64,000 nucleotides of DNA from Palsa-504 sp963818225. GTDB taxonomy: Bacteria; Actinomycetota; Actinomycetes; Streptosporangiales; Streptosporangiaceae. Below the pieces are notes generated by a model, which was not told where the DNA came from, did not search any database, and was given only the letters and a program-made list of their open reading frames with translations. The stretch covers positions 310,001 to 374,000 of the forward strand of contig CAWFRO010000005.1 in the NCBI GenBank assembly GCA_963818225.1, given 5' to 3'. Of the stretch, positions 44,146-54,343 are shown in pieces. The stretch's first letter is position 1. Each line of letters starts with the position of its first letter. The translations under genes and the position numbers were made by a program.

Positions 44146-44617
44146 TGAGCACCCTTTCGAGCAGATTGAGGTCCGGTCGGCCCTCCGAGTCATCGCGCTG
44201 GTGGACGCGGACAAGCCCGTCCGCGCTCATATCGGCGATGAGGATCCTGGCCACGCCGAGCGGCAGCCGCAGGACCGCCGACACCTCCGCCACCGACCTC
44301 CAGTCTCGGCAGAACTGCAGGATCGCCTGGCATTCCGGCGCCAGCACGGACAGGTCACGAGGCTCCAGGACGGTGGCGGTCACGAGAGCCTCGATGGCGA
44401 GCTGGTACCTGGGCTGCGTGCGCCCACCGGTAACCGTATACGGCCGGACGAGCCTGGTGGAACCGTCATCATCGGTCCCGAAGCCGAAACCGGACCGCAT
44501 CGGCCCCGGGCTCGCCCCTCCTTCATCCCACAAGCCGGCCCGGGCCCCTGCACCCTGCCAGGAACCAGGCAAGCCCACGAAGGGTGACCGGTCGTCACCT
44601 CGCCCTTGGCCCGCCAC
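44126..44617 (-). CDS. cvnC: DUF742 conservon protein (CvnC-type)
   Basis: This 163-residue protein has the DUF742 pattern (STRLVRPYTVTGGRTQPRYQ, then LAIEALVTATV and SVAEVSAVLRLPLGVARILI). A winged-helix-like core follows a Gly/Ser-rich N-terminus. It lies 12 bases after the roadblock gene and overlaps the GTPase gene. In conservons it couples the roadblock protein to the kinase or GTPase. Confidence 0.85.
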   Translation of the reverse strand: MAGQGRGDDRSPFVGLPGSWQGAGARAGLWDEGGASPGPMRSGFGFGTDDDGSTRLVRPYTVTGGRTQPRYQLAIEALVTATVLEPRDLSVLAPECQAILQFCRDWRSVAEVSAVLRLPLGVARILIADMSADGLVRVHQRDDSEGRPDLNLLERVLSGLRKI

Positions 44618-44629
44618 TAAAACCTCCGG

Positions 44630-45061
44630 TCACCTTCGCCCGTCACCGGGGATGGCTGGTTGCATGACGCTGCGGGTCGCGGGCGTCAGTACCCGGCCGG
44701 CCCGCTCGACCAGCAGGGTCATCTCATAGGCTACGAGCCCGAGATCGCAGGTGGACGCGGCCAGCACGGCTAGGCTCGAGCCGTTGCTGATCGCCATGAC
44801 CACCAGCACACCTCGCTGCATCTCTACCACAGTCTGCACGACCGCGCCGCCCTCGAACACCCGGGAGGCACCCTGCGTCAGGCTGGTCAGTCCCGAGGTA
44901 ACCGCGGCCAGCTGATCGGCCCGTTCCTGGGGGAAACCGGCGCTGAACGCCAGCGGCAGGCCATCAGATGACACCACTACCGCGTGCGCAACATCGGGAA
45001 CTCGCTCCACGAAGTTGGTGATCAGCCAGTTGAGGTCCTGGGTCGGGCGTGGTGTGCTCAT
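44630..45061 (-). CDS. cvnB: Roadblock/LC7 conservon protein (CvnB-type)
   Basis: From the ATG at 45061 the protein has 143 residues and the roadblock fold (LNWLITNFVERVPDVAHAVV, SSDGLPLAFSAGFPQERADQ, LAAVTSGLTSLTQGA). A GTG six bases earlier is an alternative start. These proteins act as GTPase-activating partners for the CvnD-type protein. It follows the kinase-like gene with about 70 bases between them. Confidence 0.85.
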   Translation of the reverse strand: MSTPRPTQDLNWLITNFVERVPDVAHAVVVSSDGLPLAFSAGFPQERADQLAAVTSGLTSLTQGASRVFEGGAVVQTVVEMQRGVLVVMAISNGSSLAVLAASTCDLGLVAYEMTLLVERAGRVLTPATRSVMQPAIPGDGRR

Positions 45062-45131
45062 GGGCACCCCTCTCGTCTCCCGTCCATACAGACGCCTCCT
45101 TCTGTGCCTGGACCATCAAGGTTCATCGGTC

Positions 45132-48100
45132 TCACGGCTCCTCGATCTGCGGTGTGGCGGCGCGGCCTTCGCGCACGCCGCGCTGGAAGCTGGACATGCG
45201 CGACCTGACCGCATCCGGCGATCTGGTGGGTGCCTCGGCTTCGGCGTCGCTGCCTCCGCTGCCGACCGAACCGGGTACGAGGTTAGCTCTCGGCACCCGC
45301 TTCGGCAGGCCTGCCTGCGTGGTGTCCCCCGCCGCCGGCACCGCGAGTGCCTCCGCGGCGCGCCAGCCTTCGTCGGCGGGCGAGATCCAGGACGGCTGCG
45401 CGGCGGCCTGTTCGGCCGCCTGCTCTCCCTGAGCAACCTGCTCTCCCTGAGCAACCTGCAGCGCCTGACCGGCCGGGGAAGGCCGTGCCATGCTGAGGGA
45501 CTTGCCGCTGCTGCGGAACCAGTCCGACTCGAGCGAATCGAAAATCGGCAAGCGCTGGTCCGGGGCGGCGGACGGCGGGACAGTCACCTGGCCCAAACCG
45601 GCTGCGTCATCGGCGGCTCGAGCATCGTCGGCTAGAGCGCCGTTCGCCGCGGAGTCGCCCGCGCTGGGACCGTCACTGCCGTGGACGTGCTGGCTGCCGA
45701 TGACCGACGGCGCAATGGCGGCCGGGCTGCCGAACGAGGGCAGCCTGCTTCGTCCGGGACTGGGTTCGCCTGGACCCGCCGGCGGCGTGGGCCGCGCGGG
45801 ACCGCCTGGTCCGCGCCGTCGTCGGCCGGGCTCTTCGCCGGGGCCACGCTGCCGTCGCCGTGACCGTTCGCATTTCCGTTGGTACCGCGGATCGGGAGCT
45901 TCGGCGCCGGCTCGCCGGAGTTCCAGCCGTTACCCACTGCTGCTGCCGCCTGCTGCAGCAGGTGCCGCGGAGCCGGTGTCCCGGAGCCAGGGGTCTGGAC
46001 GCCGGCGCGGAGCCTGGTGTCCCAGCGGCCGGTGTCTCGCCGCTGGCGGCGGGGGTGAAGGACGGCGATGGCGGTGCCGACGGCGACATCGGCGAGAACC
46101 TCGGGATGCGCGCGGCTGTCGTGGCCTGCGGACCGACGCCGGCCACTTGCGTCGGCGCGGACAGGGACGGCGTGGGCCCGTAGTCGTCAGCCTCGAAGCG
46201 GCGCAGCCGGCCAAGCGTCGGCGCGACCTCCGGCGCGGCCACCGTGTCCGGCAGCCAGATCAGGGCGGTGAGGCCGCCGGCCTGAGCGTGCCGCAGCCGG
46301 ACCCGGATCCCGTGCCGGGCGGCCAGGCGGCCGACCACGAACAGGCCCATCCGGCGGGACACGGCGACATCGACCACGGGCGGGTTGTCGAGCCGCCAGT
46401 TCGCATGCGACATCTCCTGGTCGGAGATGCCCACGCCGCTGTCGGTGATGTCCAGGAGCACGCCGCCGCTGGTCAGCGGCTGGCCTGAGACGTACACCTG
46501 GATGTCTTCCGGGGAGAACGTAGTCGCGTTCTCGACGATCTCCGCCACCAGGTGCACGACGTCGTTGACAGCCTGGCCGACGACGACGATCCCCGGCTGC
46601 ACATTGAGGACGACCCGCTCGTACTGCTCGATCTCGGAGATCGCCGCGCGCAGCACGTCGACCATGGGAACCGGCTGGCTCCACCGCCGGGACACCTCGT
46701 GGCCCGCGAGAACCAGCAGGTTCTCGGAGTTGCGGCGCATGCGGGTGGCGAGGTGGTCCAGGCGGAACAGGCTGGACAGACGGCCAGGATCCTGCTCGCT
46801 CTGCTCCAGCGAGTCGATCAGCGACAGTTGCCGCTCGATCAGCGACTGGCTGCGCCTGGACAGGTTGATGAACATGGCGTTCAGGTTGCCGCGCAGCATG
46901 GCCTCGTCGGCCGCCAGCCGGACCGCCTCGCGGTGGACCTGGTCGAAGGCGCGCGCGACCTCACCGATCTCGTCGGTGGAGGTGACCCCGATGGGCTCGA
47001 TCTCGACGCCTTCGTCGGCGCCCTCGCTCTGGCTCAGCCTGCGCACCATCTGAGGCAGCCGGTTGCCGGCCACGTCGAGCGCGTCGGCGCGGAGCTTGCG
47101 CAGCGGGCGGATCAGCGAGCGGGCCACGATCGTCGAGACCAGCGCGACCAGGAGCAGCAACAGCAGCGTCACCAGGCTGGTGACCAGCAGGTCCGTGCTG
47201 GCATCGGTCCTGGACGAATTTGCTAGCGAGGAGATGTTGCCGGTCAGTCCGTCGGTGACTTGCCGCACCTTGCCGATGGTGGACGACATGTCCTCGTTCA
47301 CGTTTGCCGCGGCCAGGATGCGCCCCTGCTGCTGGGTGAGCGGGTGCGCCGCCGAGGAGCCGGTAAGCAACGCCTCCGCGAGTGATTCCTGCTGGGCGGC
47401 GCCATCGACCGGCGGCCCACTCACCGTATTGCTGTAGTTCTGCTGCTCGGCGAGGTCTACGGATGCGTTGAAGTTGGCCAGATCCACCGCTTCCTGCCGC
47501 TGTGCCTGCTGGAGGCTGGCATCGTCGTCGGACGACAGCGACGGCTGCGGGCCACTGACCGCCCTCAGCATGAGGGCCCGCTGAACCGACTGGGAGTCTT
47601 CGACCTGGAGCAGTGCGCCTAGGGCGATGACGTCGCGCCGGAGATCGGTACTGCTGGCCTCGTTCCCGACGGCGCTGGTGAACGTGGCCGCGGGCTGGAT
47701 GATGTTCACGTCGTACACTTGCATGGTTGCCGTCGAGGGGAATAGCGGGTCCGCCGCCGCGTCGCGGAGGAACGGCAGTGTTTCCACACCCACTTGTACC
47801 GCGTTCACCGCCTGCACCGCGGCGAGCTGATAGCCGCCTCCGACCGTGATGCCATCGGCCAAGGCGGTGACCTCTGCGGAGGCGGCATCGGTGACACGCT
47901 GTGCGGTCTTCAGCCTGGCAGAATAAGCACCACTATTCGCTGTGGAGGCGACTGAATAGTCGCGTTCATCTTCCAGTGCCTGGATGTACTTGACCACCGC
48001 GCTGTTGAGCTGGGCGAGGTGCTGAACACGGCCGGCCGTCTGCCAGCTGCTGACGTCCCCGTAGATGGTCACCGCGCCGAGCACCGCCGCGGTCAGCAAC

Positions 48101-48255
48101 GGCACCGCGATCAAGGCGGCCAGCCGCCACCGGACGCGCCAGTTGCTCAGGGCGAACCGCGACCGGGCCGAGCCGGGCCGTCTCGGATGCGGATGGGTGG
48201 TCCCGACCATGCCGGCCGCGGGCGGGGGCCCCGCCTGGGGCGGGGCGACGACCAC
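45132..48255 (-). CDS. cvnA: Conservon sensor histidine kinase-like protein (CvnA-type), two frameshifts
   Basis: The protein has a cytoplasmic N-terminus, a membrane helix (LAALIAVPLLTAAVLGAVTI), and a large extracytoplasmic nitrate/nitrite-sensing-like (NIT) domain to about 350. A second helix (LLVTSLVTLLLLLLVALVST), HAMP region and helical dimer region follow, then a GHKL ATPase with NATTFSPEDI and DSGVGISDQE. Its Pro/Ala-rich tail is split: the frame at 48255 runs to about 45950, then MGNGWNSGEPAPKLPIRGTN in the next, then DQRLPIFDSLESDWF down to 45132. Repairing two single-base shifts gives about 1040 residues and ends in the usual AGLPKRVPRANLVPGS/ SFQRGVREGR tail. Confidence 0.8.
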
Positions 48256-49197
48256 GGGCGTCTGGCCGCCGGAAGCGGCCAGGCCGATAGCGGGCTGCGG
48301 TCCCGTGCTCGCCGCGTCCCGTCCGCCGACGGCATCCGAGCCGTCACCCCCGGCGCTTCCGCCCGCAAGAGGCGCCGAGCTCTCCCCGTCGGCTGGCCCT
48401 CCGCTGACGGCCCCGGCAGCGCCAGTCTAGGCCGCCAGGATTCGTCACCGATCGTTTACGCACTGCGTTCGCACCTCGCATCGGCAAGCCTGAGCCAGCG
48501 CACATGCCCGGCCCAAACGGCGCAAGCCGCCTTCCATACGCACCCTCTTTCCCTTCGCAACGATCGCCGCTGCTCGGGTCAACAAGGCGGCCGAGCCACA
48601 CTCTCGCGTTACAAAACGGGTAAGGACATATAATCATCTTCTGGGTGGCCGTCACCGGGCATTCGCCAGTAAACAGGCGAGATCTTCGCTGAGAAAGTTA
48701 ACCGCGCCGTCTGACCTGGCCGGGATCGGCCGCACCAGCCTTTGCATTTAGTGAGAGCATAGTAACTCTTCGTATTGCCTCCCGGCGGGCACGCCGCCCC
48801 GGGGACCAACGTCGGAGGCCCGGCCGTCAGTCCGGCATATGGGCCATATCGGTCGCCGGCCGTCTGCCGCCGGCCCAGGCTGCCGGCCCTCCGGGGAGCG
48901 GCGCGGGCACAAGCGGCAAGCGCCAGCTAATCAGCCCGTTATGACCATAATTACATGCCGATTATTACCTCATTAGGATCATGCTGAATAGCATGCTCGT
49001 TACTGGGAAAGGAGTAGGCTGCGAATCCGCACGTACCCGAAATCGGTGACGGGGGCGTTGGCGCGGACGTTGTGGGTTGCGACACGCCGGCGCATGATGC
49101 GTGATTTGCGGTTGGCGAGGGTGGGTTTCCCCGCGCCGAGCCAGCACCATGTGCCGGATCATGGTGATCCGGCGCCGGCCGTCGTCGCCGGCCGCGG
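48256..49197. other. Long intergenic region upstream of cvnA
   Basis: About 940 bases with only weak frames. It lies upstream of the conservon (minus strand) and downstream of the livF stop, so it should hold the conservon promoter. Near 49000-49160 a minus-strand frame reads MIRHMVLARRGETHPRQPQI, then THHAPACRNPQRPRQRPRHR. That is an Arg/His-rich protein-like piece without a known family, which may be a remnant. Confidence 0.35.
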
Positions 49198-50049
49198 TCA
49201 GCCCTCATCGTGACTGGCCTGGTGCGCGCCGGCGGCGGTGACTGCCGGGCCGGTAGTGGCCTGGGGCAGGTGCCGGCCCGGCGCGGCTGGCTGCGGGGTG
49301 CGGGCGGACCGGCCGAGGAACAGTTCGCCGAAGTCGGGCCGGGCGAGCAGGGCCGCGGGTGCGTCGTTCAGTTCGACCCGGCCGGCGACCAGGACGTAGC
49401 ACCAGTCGGCGATCTGCATGGCCTGGTGTGCGCGCTGCTCGACGAGCAGGATGGTCACGCCGGCGCGGGCAAGCGAGGTGACGTGGTCATCAAGGATGCC
49501 GCGGGCCAGGATCGGGGACAGCCCCGCGGTGGGTTCGTCGAGGATGAGGAGCTTCGGCGAGCTGATCAGGGAGCGGCCGATGCCGAGGAGTTTCCGTTCG
49601 CCGCCGCTGAGGAGTTTGCCGCGGCGTTTGAGTAGCGGCCGGAGGGAGGGGAAGGTCTGCAGCACGTAGTCGATCCGCTCGCCGACCTGGGCTTTCGGCA
49701 GGAGGTAGCCGCCCATTTCGAGGTTTTCCCTGACGGTGAGGGTCGGGAAGATGTCGTTGTGCTGCGGGACGTAGCCCAGGCCGCCCTTGGTCAGGGCGTT
49801 GCCGCTGGCCGCGGTGACGTCATGTCCGTCGAGGAGGACCTGCCCGGCCTGGGGTCTCAGCCGTCCGGTGAGGCACTTGAGCAGTGTCGATTTGCCGCCC
49901 CCGTTGGGGCCGATCACGGTCACTACCTCACCTTCGGCGACGGTCAGCGAGATGTCGTTGATGATCGGCGCGGCGCCGTAGCCGGCGGTCAGGCCCCGGA
50001 CAGTCAGGTACCCGGTGTCCGGGCGGCGGCTATCCGTTGAGGTAGGCAT
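49198..50049 (-). CDS. livF: Branched-chain amino acid-type ABC transporter ATPase LivF
   Basis: This 283-residue ATPase has Walker A GPNGGGKST, LSGGERKLLGIGRSL, and Walker B LLILDEPTAGLSP. The TLTVRENLEMGGYL segment is typical of LivF. Its last 40 residues are Ala/Gly/Pro-rich and not conserved. It is the last gene of livHMGF and overlaps livG by 20 bases. Confidence 0.9.
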   Translation of the reverse strand: MPTSTDSRRPDTGYLTVRGLTAGYGAAPIINDISLTVAEGEVVTVIGPNGGGKSTLLKCLTGRLRPQAGQVLLDGHDVTAASGNALTKGGLGYVPQHNDIFPTLTVRENLEMGGYLLPKAQVGERIDYVLQTFPSLRPLLKRRGKLLSGGERKLLGIGRSLISSPKLLILDEPTAGLSPILARGILDDHVTSLARAGVTILLVEQRAHQAMQIADWCYVLVAGRVELNDAPAALLARPDFGELFLGRSARTPQPAAPGRHLPQATTGPAVTAAGAHQASHDEG

Positions 50050-50827
50050 CGAGCACCCTCTGGTCGGATCGGATCTGGTCCATGGTTCCCTCGGCGAGGA
50101 CTTCGCCTTGTGCCATCACGATGATCGGGTCGCACAGCCGCTCGACGACCGACATCTCGTGCTCGACCATCAGCATGGTCAGCCCGTCTTGCCGCAGCTG
50201 GAGCAGGTAGTCCTCGATTCGCTCGCCGAGGGCGGGGTTGACCCCGGCCATCGGCTCGTCGAGCAGGAGGATCTCCGGCTCGGTCATGAGCGCGCGCATG
50301 ATCTCGAGCAGCCGCCGCTGGCCGCCGCTGAGGGTTCCGGCGAACTCGTTCGCCATCCGGGCCATGTCGAAGCGGGCGATGAGGTCAGCGGCGCGCGCGG
50401 TCAGGCTTTCCTGCTCGGCGCGCCAGTAGCGGCGGCCGAGCAGCGCGCCGCGCAGCGTGTCTCCGCGCTGCCCGTACCGGGCGGTGAGCAGGTTCTCCGT
50501 GACGGTCATCCCGGAGAAGTCGCTGGACTGCTGGAAGGTCCTGGCCAGCCCGCGCCGCGCGATCTTGTGGCTGGGCCAGCCGGCGACGTTGGTGCCGTTG
50601 AGCAGCACCGAACCCCGGCTCGGCTTGATCGCGCCTGCGATCATGCCCAGCGCGGTGGATTTGCCGGCGCCGTTCGGGCCGATAAGGCCGGTGATGCGGC
50701 CCCGCGGCACGTCGAAGGACACCCCGGCTACGGCGTGGACGCCGCCGTAGCTCTTGGCCAGATCATCGACCCGCAGCAGCGCTGCCTGCGCGGCCGGTGT
50801 CGCCCGCTGTCGCTGCACGGAGGTCAT
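50030..50827 (-). CDS. livG: Branched-chain amino acid-type ABC transporter ATPase LivG
   Basis: From the ATG at 50827 the protein has 265 residues. It has Walker A GPNGAGKST, the LivG insert (FQQSSDFSGMTVTENLLTAR), signature LSGGQRRLLEIMRAL and Walker B ILLLDEPMAGVNP. The frame is open far upstream through livM, but the start overlaps the livM stop by four bases (50824-50827). It pairs with LivF. Confidence 0.9.
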   Translation of the reverse strand: MTSVQRQRATPAAQAALLRVDDLAKSYGGVHAVAGVSFDVPRGRITGLIGPNGAGKSTALGMIAGAIKPSRGSVLLNGTNVAGWPSHKIARRGLARTFQQSSDFSGMTVTENLLTARYGQRGDTLRGALLGRRYWRAEQESLTARAADLIARFDMARMANEFAGTLSGGQRRLLEIMRALMTEPEILLLDEPMAGVNPALGERIEDYLLQLRQDGLTMLMVEHEMSVVERLCDPIIVMAQGEVLAEGTMDQIRSDQRVLDAYLNG

Positions 50828-51846
50828 CGGGTCTCGGCCGTTTTCTCGTAGTCGACGGGTCGCGGCAGCCCGGTCCGGGCCTGCTGCAGGCCGGGCAGCT
50901 GGATGATCCGTCTGCGCTCGGGCAGCACGCCGCGCGGCCAGAACCACAGGAAGATCAGCGTCAGGAGCCCGACGGCGACCCACTGCAGCGCGTCGATGAG
51001 CCCGGGGGGGCCGAACTGGGGCAGGAAGCGGCTGCCTTCCAGGAACGCGACGGGTACCAGCAGCGCACCCAGCGCGGCGCCGGCGTTGTTGGCCGTGCCG
51101 CCGACGATCAGCGCGGTGAAGAAGACGAAGGTCTCCTGGTAGAGCCAGCCGCCGGGGGACCAGGCGCTGATGAACTCCACCAGCACGGCCCCGCTGATCC
51201 CGGCGATCACGCCGCCGACGATGAACGAGGTCATGCGCAGGCCGGTCACGTTCTTGCCCAGCGCCGCGGCGCCCTGCTCGTGGTCGCGTACGGCACGAAG
51301 CGACCGGCCGAGCGGGGCGCTGGTGATCCGCCACACGAACGCGTAGACGATCAGGCAGATGACGGCGGTCAGCCCGACGTAGAACCACCGGTAGCCGACC
51401 AGCGAGAGGTTCAGGGCGGTGCTCATCGGCTGGGGGATGAGCGACAGCCCGGCCGGGCCGTTGAACAGGCCCACGTCGTTGGTGACCACGGCGGTGGCGA
51501 TCAGGGAGATGACCAGGAAGACCATCGCCTGGTAGTCGCTTCGCAGCCGGCGCAGCGCGATCACGCCGACGACCGCCGACAGCAGGCCGCCCGCGATCCC
51601 GCCGGCGATAACCGGGAGCGGGAACGGCAGGTTCGCGCCGCCGATGTACTGCTGGAAACTGCCGGCGGTGTCCGGCCCCAGGGTCAGCACGGCGGCGGTG
51701 TACGCGCCGGCGGACTGGTAGATGATGAAGGAGAAGTTCAGGATCCCGGTGTAGCCGTATTGCAGGTTCAGCCCCCAGCAGGCCATCACGTCGACCCCGA
51801 GGTAGACCAGCACGGTGGCGATGTAGAACGACCACGCGAGGCTCAC
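50824..51846 (-). CDS. livM: ABC transporter permease LivM
   Basis: The start is the GTG at 51846 (SLAWSFYIATVLVYLGVDVM), which overlaps the livH stop by four bases, giving 340 residues. It has about eight to ten helices and the permease EAA-like loop (GRSLRAVRDHEQGAAALGKN) that contacts LivG/LivF. It ends in a charged tail. The upstream part of the longer frame (to 53055) is not protein. Confidence 0.9.
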   Translation of the reverse strand: MSLAWSFYIATVLVYLGVDVMACWGLNLQYGYTGILNFSFIIYQSAGAYTAAVLTLGPDTAGSFQQYIGGANLPFPLPVIAGGIAGGLLSAVVGVIALRRLRSDYQAMVFLVISLIATAVVTNDVGLFNGPAGLSLIPQPMSTALNLSLVGYRWFYVGLTAVICLIVYAFVWRITSAPLGRSLRAVRDHEQGAAALGKNVTGLRMTSFIVGGVIAGISGAVLVEFISAWSPGGWLYQETFVFFTALIVGGTANNAGAALGALLVPVAFLEGSRFLPQFGPPGLIDALQWVAVGLLTLIFLWFWPRGVLPERRRIIQLPGLQQARTGLPRPVDYEKTAETR

Positions 51847-52724
51847 GCGGCGACCTCCTTCTGGCTGGCGACCTCGGCGAAGATTCCCTGCGGGCGGAGC
51901 AGAAGCACCACGATGAGCACCAGGAACGCCACGACATCCTTGTAGGTCGGGTTGAAGTAGGTGGCGGCCAGCTCGGTGGCGAGCCCGATGACCAGCGCGC
52001 CCAGCATCGCCCCGTACGGGTGGCCGACCCCGCCGAGCACCGCGGCGGCGATGACCGGGACCAGGAACTCCGAGCCGGTCGTGAAGTCGAAGCTGCCCAG
52101 CTCGGTCACCAGCGCGACCCCGGCCAGCCCGCACAGCAGCCCGGACAGCAGCCAGGCGCCGTCGATGACCCAGCGCGTCGGCACGCCGCAGTTGCGGGCC
52201 AGCGCGGGGTCGCTGGCCGTGGCGCGCATGGCCTTGCCCAGCCGGGTGTACCTGAGCAGGCCGTGCAACGCGGCCAGCGCGACGGCGGCGATCGCGATCA
52301 GGATGAGCTGAGTGGTGGTGAACACCATGCCCAGCACGCGCACCGTGGCGCCGGCGGAGATGGGCGCGCTGAAAAAGTCCGGCCCCCAGATCGCCTGCAG
52401 GCAGTTCTGCAGGATCAGGGCCACCGCGATCGTGACGATGATCATCGTGAACAGCCGGGCCCCGCGGCGGATGAACGGCGTATACAGGAACCGGTTCAGC
52501 AGGACGGAGAACACGGCGCCGAACAGGCCGCCGATCACCATGCCCCACCACGGGTTGAGCCCGGCCGAGTGGCTCGCGTAGGCCACGAACGCCGATGCGG
52601 TCATGACATCGCCGTAGGCCAGGTTGAGGATGTTGGTCACCCCGAACTGGACGGTGAACCCGACCGCCGCCAGCGCCATCACCGCAGCGGTGACGATCCC
52701 GAAACCGATGGCGTGCAGGAACAT
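51843..52724 (-). CDS. livH: ABC transporter permease LivH
   Basis: This 293-residue permease has about eight helices (IGFGIVTAAVMALAAVGFTV at the N-terminus) and the cytoplasmic coupling loop GKAMRATASDPALARNCGVP. GSEFLVPVIAAAVLGGVGHP is the usual LivH motif. It is preceded by a long GC hairpin at 52770-52800 that separates it from the binding-protein gene. Confidence 0.9.
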   Translation of the reverse strand: MFLHAIGFGIVTAAVMALAAVGFTVQFGVTNILNLAYGDVMTASAFVAYASHSAGLNPWWGMVIGGLFGAVFSVLLNRFLYTPFIRRGARLFTMIIVTIAVALILQNCLQAIWGPDFFSAPISAGATVRVLGMVFTTTQLILIAIAAVALAALHGLLRYTRLGKAMRATASDPALARNCGVPTRWVIDGAWLLSGLLCGLAGVALVTELGSFDFTTGSEFLVPVIAAAVLGGVGHPYGAMLGALVIGLATELAATYFNPTYKDVVAFLVLIVVLLLRPQGIFAEVASQKEVAA

Positions 52725-52769
52725 GCGCTGGCTCCCTTCCGGGCGGGGCCCTGCCGGCGACGGCCTGAC

Positions 52770-52800
52770 GCCCGGGCCCCCGGTTCGCCGGGGCCCGGGC
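52770..52800 (-). terminator. Strong GC hairpin between the binding-protein gene and livH
   Basis: GCCCGGGCCCC (52770-52780) and GGGGCCCGGGC (52790-52800) form an 11-base perfect stem with a nine-base loop, just after the binding-protein stop. There is no T-run. It probably acts as an attenuator or mRNA stabiliser, so that the binding protein is made in excess of the permeases. Confidence 0.6.
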
Positions 52801-52808
52801 GCGGCCGC

Positions 52809-54119
52809 TTACTTGATTAGAGTTGCGAGCTGGGCGGCCGAGATCGAGCTGACCAGGGTCGTGTGTTCCCGTTCGAGTCGTAGGCCGCGAGCTCGAAGCC
52901 GCCGGTCGAGTTGTGGTACTGGTCGAAGGCGATGACGCCCCCGGCGCCGACGTAATCGATCGTCTTGCCGGCTTTGAGCGCCGCGATGCCCTCCGCGTAC
53001 GAATGCACCACCACCGCCCCCGGGGAGGCCGTGGTGACCGCCGGGATGTCCGCATTCCATACGGCCGGGCTGGTGCTCTTCGCCTCGGTCGCGGCCAGCG
53101 CCATGGTGACGACCCCGTCGTAGTCTGTCATCGAGTACGGGTCGGTGCTCCACTGCGACGCCGGCTTGGCTCACCCCAGGTGAGGCCAGCATGTCCTTGT
53201 TGTACGCCTGCCACCCGGGCCCCGACGCAGGGGCGTAGGGCTCCGCGCCCACGAAGTACTGGGCTCAGCGCCGGCTTGCCGATCGCCCCGGACACCGCGG
53301 TGAACCAGGTCGGCTGGAGCGCCGTCTGGGTGCCGATGACCGGGATCAGGTGGCCCAGCTGCTGCAGCTCGGCCAGGAACGTCGCGTTGGCCTGCGGCGA
53401 GGCTTCGGTGAAGATGACCTGCGGCTTGGCCGCGATGACCTGCTCGACCTCCGGCTGATAGGAGCCCTGGTTCAGGGCGATCTTCTGGTTGAGGACCATC
53501 TCCCCGCCCACGTGCGTATAGCCCTTCAGCAGCGTCGGCACGTCGGACTGCGAGCCGATGTCGTTCCCGAACACCGCCGCGGCCCGGAGATAGCCCTTCT
53601 GCTTGGCGTACAGCGCCATCGCGTAGCCTTGCACGTCGTCCGCGGGGGTCAGGCGCCAGAAATACTGGTCAGCTTGGTCTTGTCGAACGACGCCTCGCCG
53701 GTGTCGGCGAACATCGGGATCTTGGCCGCATTGATCAGCGGGGCGGTCGCGTCCGCCTCATCCGAGCTCGGGCCCAGCACGCCGAACAGGTGCGACGTGG
53801 TGGCCAGCATCTTCGCCGCGGCGGTGACCGCGTCGGCCGGGTCGCCGCGGGTGTCCACGCCCGAGCAGGCCATCTTGTTGCTCAGCACGCCGCCTGCCGC
53901 GTTGACCTCGGTCGCCGCGGCCAGGCAGCCCGCCATCGCCTCTGGCCCGAATGCCGCATCCGGGCCGGTGAACGGGTTGAACACCGCGACCGTGAGCGTA
54001 GAGTGCGTCACGGCTCCGGACGATGCGGACGAGCACGCCGCCGTCACCGAAACCGCCAGGACAGCAGCCGCCGCGACTAGCGCGCGAGCACGGGTTCGTC
54101 GTGATCTCCCAAAAGGCAT
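52809..54119 (-). CDS. Branched-chain amino acid-type ABC substrate-binding lipoprotein, four frameshifts
   Basis: The protein begins MPFGRSRRTRARALVAAAAV with a lipobox (SVTAAC, Cys29) and has the periplasmic-binding fold of the Leu/Ile/Val family (TLTVAVFNPFTGPDAAFGPE). The frame changes at about 53640, 53270, 53165 and 52862. The joined sequence runs through YAMALYAKQKGYLRAAAVFG, VEQVIAAKPQVIFTEASPQA and MTDYDGVVTMALAATEAKST, and ends ISAAQLATLIK. Because the partner genes are intact, base errors are as likely as real inactivation. It is the first gene of the operon and is divergent from the IclR gene. Confidence 0.75.
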
Positions 54120-54147
54120 AGGCGCGATGCTCGCACTCCGTTCCTAT

Positions 54148-54208
54148 ATATGTCAACATTCTCCGCAAATGAGACCAAAAGTTGCATATGTGAACATGCT
54201 CCGGCAAA
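54148..54208. promoter_or_regulatory. Paired operator-like repeats between the binding-protein and IclR genes
   Basis: Two copies of ATATGTsAACATkCTCCG.CAAA lie at 54148-54169 and 54186-54208, starting 38 bases apart. Each contains the dyad ATGT-N2-ACAT. The position between divergent genes, one of which encodes an IclR regulator, suggests an IclR operator pair. Confidence 0.55.
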
Positions 54209-54343
54209 ATCGCATCGGGCCTGCTCGCACACCTGACCGATAAATCCAGGAGGCAGACGATGAGCCCCGGGTCCAGCAGGTACGTACCGCGGGCACGCCG
54301 CTGGCCGGACTAGCCAGCCGCGCAATCGCGAAAACGGAGCGTC

